From positions 220,421 to 284,420 of the forward strand of contig CM055754.1 of assembly GCA_029465975.1 (NCBI GenBank): a DNA stretch of 64,000 nucleotides, read 5' to 3'. Under the pieces are notes generated by a model, which ran no database searches, was not told the DNA's origin, and saw nothing but the letters and a program-made list of their open reading frames with translations. The DNA comes from Dallia pectoralis (taxonomy: Eukaryota > Chordata > Actinopteri > Esociformes > Umbridae). Of the stretch, positions 58,191 through 64,000 are shown one piece after another; the stretch's first letter is position 1, and every line of letters starts with the position of its first letter. The translations under genes were made by a program, and so were the position numbers.

Positions 58191-59075
58191 TTATACATTC
58201 CTTAAGGGAGAAGGAATAGGACAGAAGTCACACTCCGGCTGACAAATCACATGCTTCTCACTCTAACGAGGGAATAACATACAGCTAGAGTGGCAGGAAG
58301 TCAGGTTTTTATCATCCAATCATATCAACATCATTTTAGTGAATAGAATGGCACTGCCTGTTTCTGGGCAGCGTCTTTGCTTCCAGTGTCAACAGGACAT
58401 CTATACAGCAGCAGTACTGTCCCAATTCCTGATCTGGACCTCACTGGGATCTCTTCCTCCCAGTCAGAGTTCTGGCCCAGATATACCATTTCACAGCTCA
58501 AGCTTTGACCCAGTTGTATAAAGTTCAAAAGACTGGCCCAAGTTCTACTTCCAGATTATTGAAAAATAAAGAATAAAGATGCCATATCATATCACAGATT
58601 ATTTTAGTCTAATACAGTGGACATACCTGAAGATAACTAAATAGATATGTGGGAGTTGTTTCTTTTTTATTTCTGTCAGAAAAAGGTAAAAAAAGTGAAG
58701 ATAAATTGCTCCTATATCGTGCTTAGAAACTCTTAGAAAGAGTTTAAAAGTGTAATCTTCCATTATTGTAAATGTATGTGTAGATCATGTGATATCCTGT
58801 AATATCCTATAATACTGGACCCGTTCCAGACAGAACATGTCATACAGAGCAACATACAGTAATTACTGTATATATTTTCAAGATACTGATATAATCAATG
58901 TTTTACAAAGGTACAAATGTCAGTGCAATTGTAATTTTGTAACATCAATATAATTTAATACCATTATATGACATATGTGAGTAAGAAAAGTAGAAGTATT
59001 ATGATCCCTCAAACAGAGTGAAGGAAATAAAGTTGATCAACTTCAAACAAGGGTACATGCCAATATCTGAATATT
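58191..59075. other. Unique AT-rich DNA, no feature seen
   Basis: No exon, RNA gene or mobile element recognised. Confidence 0.5.
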
Positions 59076-59322
59076 AGGAGAGGGGGAGAGAGGGAGGGAG
59101 GGAGAGATGGAAAGTGGGAGAAAGGGAGGGAGAGATGGAGAGTGGGAGAGAGGAAGAGAGAGAGAGGAAGAGAGGGAGAGAGAGAGAAAGAGGGGGAGAG
59201 AGGGAGGGAGAGATGGAGAGTGGGAGGGAGAGATGGAGAGTGGGAGATAGAGGTGGAGAGAGGGAGCGAGGGAGAGAGAGAGGGAGAGAGGGAGAGTGGG
59301 AGAAAGAGAGGGAGAGTGGTTA
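59076..59322. repeat. GA-rich minisatellite
   Basis: GGGAGAGATGGAGAGTG and GAGGGAGAGAG units on the plus strand; a second GA block lies at 59416-59508. Confidence 0.93.
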
Positions 59323-59423
59323 GGGTTAGGCGTGTGTGCATTGATCCAAGTCGACCATCTGCTAGAGTTAAGTAAGCATGTGACGGCCTGGGTATTGTGC
59401 TGTCACTCACAGAGTGTGTGAGA

Positions 59424-59490
<67 letters not shown>

Positions 59491-59514
59491 GGGGGGGACA
59501 GAGAGAGAGCTGGT

Positions 59515-59660
59515 GTGGTATATACCACACCCTACTAATTCATAATATACCACACCCTACTAATTCATAATATACCACACCCTACTAATTCATAATATAC
59601 CACACCCTACTAATTCATAATATACCACACCCTACTAATTCATAATATACCACACCCTAT
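59515..59660. repeat. 24-bp tandem repeat, 6 copies, followed by a diverged 60-bp repeat
   Basis: ATACCACACCCTACTAATTC plus ATAAT units. To about 59900 a larger pattern follows, TAATATGATGCAATACCAC and TACTATGTAATCTGTACC. Confidence 0.92.
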
Positions 59661-59966
59661 CATATAATATGATGCAATACCACACATTACTATGTAATCT
59701 GTACCACACCATATAATATAATACAATAACACACCTTACTATGTAATCCGTACCACACCCTACCATATAATATGATGCAATACCACACCTTACTATGTAA
59801 TCTGTACCACACCATATAATATAATACAATACCACACCTTACTATGTAATCGGTAGCACACCCTACCATATCATATTATACTATACCGCACATTACATTT
59901 CAATCTATACCACAGATCAGAACGTTTGACAAACCTTCCATTTCAGTCTGGATGTTCAACCTGATG

Positions 59967-60538
59967 TTTAACCCTAACCCTAACCCCAAGTAACAACCCT
60001 AACCCTAAGTAACAACCCTAACCTTAAGTAACAACCCAAACCCTAAGTAACAACCCTAACCTTAAGTAACAACCCAAACCCTAAGTAACAACCCTAACCT
60101 TAAGTAACAACCCTAACCCTAACCTTAAGTAACAACCCTAACCCTAACGTTAAGTAACAACCCTAACCCTAAGTAACAACCCTAACCTTAAGTAACAACC
60201 CTAACCCTAACCCTAAGTAACAACCCTAACCTTAAGTAACAACCCAAACCCTAAGTAACAACCCTAACCTTAAGTAACAACCCAAACCCTAAGTAACAAC
60301 CCTAACCCTAACCCTAACCCTAACCCTAACCTTAAGTAACAACCCTAACCCTAACGTTAAGTAACAACCCTAACCCTAAGTAACAACCCTAACCCAAACC
60401 CTAAGTAACAACCCTAGCCCTAACGTTAAGTAACAACCCTAACCCTAAACTTAAGTTACAACCCTAACCCTAACCCCAGGGAACAACCCTAACCCTAAAT
60501 AACAACCCTAACCCTAAATAACAACCCTAACCCTAATT
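59967..60538. repeat. Telomere-like CCCTAA / AAGTAACAA array
   Basis: AACCCTAACCTTAAGTAAC and AACCCTAACCCTAAGTAAC units, with pure (CCCTAA)5 at 60297-60330. Confidence 0.94.
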
Positions 60539-60606
60539 GCAGGTAACAACAGGAATCCACGGTTTTGATGACATGAAGCTGTAAGGGCACTGTGCTCTTT
60601 TTGTCA

Positions 60607-61038
60607 TTTGGCCACTTGGTCATTTGGTCATATATTCATATGGTCATATAGTTATATGGTCATTTGGACATATATTTATATATTCATATGGTCATATGGT
60701 GATATATTCATATATTCATATGGTCATATATTCATATGGTCATTTGGTCATATATTCATATATTCATACGGTCATATATTCATATGGTCATATATTCATA
60801 TGGTCATTTGGTCATATATTCATATATTCAGATGGTCATATGGTCATATATTCGTATGGTCATATGGTCATATATTCGTATGGTCATTTGGTCATATATT
60901 CATATGGTCATATATTCATATGGTCATTTGGTCATATATTCATATGGTCATATATTCATATATTCATATGGTCATATATTCATATGGTCATTTGGTCATA
61001 TATTCATATGGTCATATATTCATATATTCATATGGTCA
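60607..61038. repeat. AT-rich 9-10 bp word array (TCATATGG / TCATATAT)
   Basis: Words TCATATGGTCATATAT, TCATTTGG and TCATATATTC. ATATGAATAT and CATATG (NdeI-type palindrome) recur throughout; the strand can form many small hairpins. Confidence 0.94.
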
Positions 61039-61039
61039 T

Positions 61040-61228
61040 ATTCAGCTTTTTTCAAATTCTTTATGTGTTGCCCATTAGCTGTAATTTTCCCAAGTACCTC
61101 ATTAAATGATAAAAAGACATCCTGTTTTGGCTTGAGTGCATTACATGATAGATAAAAGGATGTTACCTCAATTAGACATGGAGCTTTTTATACAATCCAG
61201 TCTCTTAAATGATTAAGGAAGAGCAAAG
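61040..61228. promoter_or_regulatory. Unique island, candidate non-coding element
   Basis: Repeat-free sequence with GCCCATTAGCTGTAATTTTC, CTCAATTAGACATGGAGC and CTTAAATGATTAAGG (homeodomain palindrome-like). No coding potential. Conservation is untested. Confidence 0.3.
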
Positions 61229-61229
61229 C

Positions 61230-62590
61230 TGTGATGTCATCAGTCATGTGAGGGTCGCTGTGATGTCATCAGTCATGTGTTACCAGTGTGAGGGTCGCTG
61301 TGATGTCATCAGTCATGTGAGGGTCTCTGTGATGTCATCAGTCATGTGAGGGTCGCTGTGATGTCATCAGTCATGTGAGGGTCACTGTGATGTCATCAGT
61401 CATGTGTTACCAGTGTGAGGGTCGCTGTGATGTCATCAGTCATGTGAGGGTCGCTGTGATGTCATCAGTCATGTGAGGGTCGCTGTGATGTCATCAGTCA
61501 TGTGAGGGTCGCTGTGATGTCATCAGTCATGTGTTACCAGTGTGAGGGTCGCTGTGATGTCATCAGTCATGTGAGGGTCGCTGTGATGTCATCAGTCATG
61601 TGAGGGTCGCTGTGATGTCATCAGTCATGTGAGGGTCACTGTGATGTCATCAGTCATGTGTTACCAGTGTGAGGGTCGCTGTAATGTCATCAGTCATGTG
61701 AGGGTCTCTGTGATGTCATCAGTCATGTGAGGGTCGCTGTGATGTCATCAGTCATGTGAGGGTCACTGTGATGTCATCAGTCATGTGTTACCAGTGTGAG
61801 GGTCGCTGTGATGTCATCAGTCATATGAGGGTCGCTGTGATGTCATCAGTCATGTGAGGGTCGCTGTGATGTCATCAGTCATGTGAGGGTCGCTGTGATG
61901 TCATCAGTCATGTGTTACCAGTGTGAGGGTCGCTGTGATGTCATCAGTCATGTGAGGGTCGCTGTGATGTCATCAGTCATGTGAGGGTCGCTGTGATGTC
62001 ATCAGTCATGTGAGGGTCACTGTGATGTCATCAGTCATGTGTTACCAGTGTGAGGGTCGCTGTGATGTCATCAGTCATGTGAGGGTCTCTGTGATGTCAT
62101 CAGTCATGTGAGGGTCGCTGTGATGTCATCAGTCATGTGAGGGTCACTGTGATGTCATCAGTCATGTGTTACCAGTGTGAGGGTCACTGTGATGTCATCA
62201 GTCATGTGAGGGTCGCTGTGATGTCATCAGTCATGTGAGGGTCGCTGTGATGTCATCAGTCATGTGAGGGTCGCTGTGATGTCATCAGTCATGTGAGGGT
62301 CGCTGTGATGTCATCAGTCATGTGTTACCAGTGTGAGGGTCGCTGTGATGTCATCAGTCATGTGAGGGTCGCTGTGATGTCATCAGTCATGTGTTAACAC
62401 TGTGAGGGTCGCTGTGATGTCATCAGTCATGTGAGGGTCGCTGTGATGTCATCAGTCATGTGTTAACACTGTGAGGGTCGCTGTGATGTCATCAGTCCTG
62501 TGAGGGTCGATGTGATGTCATCAGACATGTGTTAACACTGTGAGGGTCGCTGTGATGTCATCAGTCATGTGTTACCAGTGTGAGGGTGAA
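61230..62590. repeat. 29/38-bp array with about 45 CRE-like TGATGTCATCA sites
   Basis: Units GTGAGGGTCGCTGTGATG plus TCATCAGTCAT. Every third to fifth unit has an extra GTTACCAGT. Each unit has one CpG and one TGATGTCA, a one-base variant of the cAMP-response element. Confidence 0.95.
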
Positions 62591-62597
62591 ACAGATG

Positions 62598-64000
62598 GGG
62601 GATATATTGGTGGTCTGGTATATCTTGGTGGTCTGGTATATCTTGGTGGTCTGGTATATCCTGGTGGTCTGGGATATATTGGTGGTCTGGTATATATTGG
62701 TGGTCTGGTATATCCTGATGGTCTGGTATATCCTGGTGGTCTGGTATATATTGGTGGTCTGGTATATATTGGTGGTCTGGTATATCTTGGTGGTCTGGTA
62801 TATCCTGATGGTCTGGTATATATTGGTGGTCTGGTATATATTGGTGGTCTGGTATATCTTGGTGGTCTGGTATATCCTGATGGTCTGGTATATATTGGTG
62901 GTCTGGGATATATTGGTGGTCTGGTATATATTGGTGGTCTGGTATATCCTGATGGTCTGGTATATATTGGTGGTCTGGTATATCTTGGTGGTCTGGTATA
63001 TCCTGATGGTCTGGTATATCCTGATGGTCTGGTATATCCTGGTGGTCTGGGATATATTGGTGGTCTGGGTTATATTGGTGGTCTGGTATATATTGGTGGT
63101 CTGGTATATATTGGTGGTCTGGTATATCCTGGTGGTCTGGTATATATTGGTGGTCTGGTATATATTGGTGGTCTGGTATAAATTGGTGGTCTGGTATATC
63201 CTGGTGGTCTGGTATATATTGGTGGTCTGGTATATCCTGGTGGTCTGGTATATCCTGGTGGTCTGGTATATATTGGTGGTCTGGGATATATTGGTGGTCT
63301 GGGATATATTGGTGGTCTGGTATATCCTGATGGTCTGGTATATATTGGTGGTCTGGGATATATTGGTGGTCTGGTATATATTGGTGGTCTGGTATATATT
63401 GGTGGTCTGGTATATCCTGGTGGTCTGGGATATCCTGGTGGTCTGGGATATATTGGTGTTCTGGTATATATTGGTGGTCTGGTATATATTGGTGGTCTGG
63501 TATATCTTGGTGGTCTGGTATATCCTGGTGGTCTGGGATATATTGGTGGTCTGGTATATATTGGTGGTCTGGGATATATTGGTGGTCTGGGATATATTGG
63601 TGGTCTGGTATATATTGGTGGTCTGGTATATCCTGGTGGTCTGGTATATCTTGGTGGTCTGGTATATCCTGGTGGTCTGGGATATATTGGTGGTCTGGTA
63701 TATATTGGTGGTCTGGGATATATTGGTGGTCTGGTATATCCTGGTGGTCTGGTATATATTGGTGGTCTGGTATATATTGGTGGTCTGGTATATCCTGGTG
63801 TTCTGGTATATATTGGTGGTCTGGTATATATTGGTGGTCTGGTATATCCTGATGGTCTGGTATATATTGGTGTTTTGGTATATATTGGTGTTCTGGTATA
63901 TATTGGTGGTCTGGTATATCCTGATGGTCTGGTATATATTGGTGGTCTGGTATATCCTGGTGGTCTGGTATATATTGGTGTTCTGGTATATATTGGTGGT
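62598..64000. repeat. 18-bp minisatellite, at least 1.4 kb, runs off the window
   Basis: GGTCTGGTATATATTGGT units with ATCCTGGT, ATCCTGAT, ATCTTGGT and GGGATATATT variants. It is open in one frame as a G/L/V/Y-rich artefact ORF. The right end is not in the window. Confidence 0.96.

Overview
The window reads as nuclear genomic DNA of a teleost fish. Three vertebrate genes with GT-AG introns can be reconstructed exon by exon. A degenerate Tc1-type transposase and a LINE 3' end of fish type are also present, and the spaces between exons are filled to an extreme degree with tandem repeats. The species cannot be told from the sequence alone.

Layout. (1) 1-3370: a 2.4 kb, 24-bp minisatellite and smaller repeats upstream of the first gene. 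(2) 3371-10000, + strand: SLC35F4-like solute carrier, 7 coding exons. (3) 10001-13283: convergent intergenic space with repeats and poly(A) signals. (4) 13284-15751, - strand: AP5M1 (adaptor complex AP-5 mu subunit), 8 exons, 491 codons plus stop. (5) 15752-16315: a 564-bp head-to-head, probably bidirectional, promoter. (6) 16316-39265, + strand: EXOC5 (exocyst subunit Sec10), 18 exons, exactly 708 codons plus stop. Most of its 23 kb is minisatellite intron. (7) 39266 to about 42100: probable EXOC5 3'UTR, itself mostly minisatellite. (8) 42100-64000: no protein gene found. This part alternates long tandem arrays (one nearly 6 kb) with short AT-rich unique islands that look like candidate conserved non-coding elements. 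From recalled human chr14q22-23 order, OTX2 lies on the far side of EXOC5, so some islands could be OTX2 regulatory DNA; this is inference.

Functional links. AP5M1 and EXOC5 both act in membrane traffic (endosomal sorting; tethering of secretory vesicles) and share a divergent promoter region, as in human. SLC35F4 is a neighbour in human too. NAA30, which I recall between AP5M1 and SLC35F4 in human, was not found here.

The most unusual pattern is that many tandem repeats start exactly on splice junctions and copy them. Examples are the acceptor of SLC35F4 exon 2, the donor of SLC35F4 exon 5, the donor of AP5M1 exon 3, the acceptor of EXOC5 exon 9, the donor of EXOC5 exon 14 and the acceptor of EXOC5 exon 18 (nine extra copies). 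In SLC35F4 intron 3 the repeat is instead the perfect antisense of the donor. EXOC5 exon 13 has about 83 TG dinucleotides where a polypyrimidine tract would be. Together these make the locus look like a natural experiment in repeat-driven splice-site multiplication.

Limits: all calls come from reading and translating the sequence and from recalled protein families. No alignment or database search was run. Copy numbers in long arrays may be affected by assembly.
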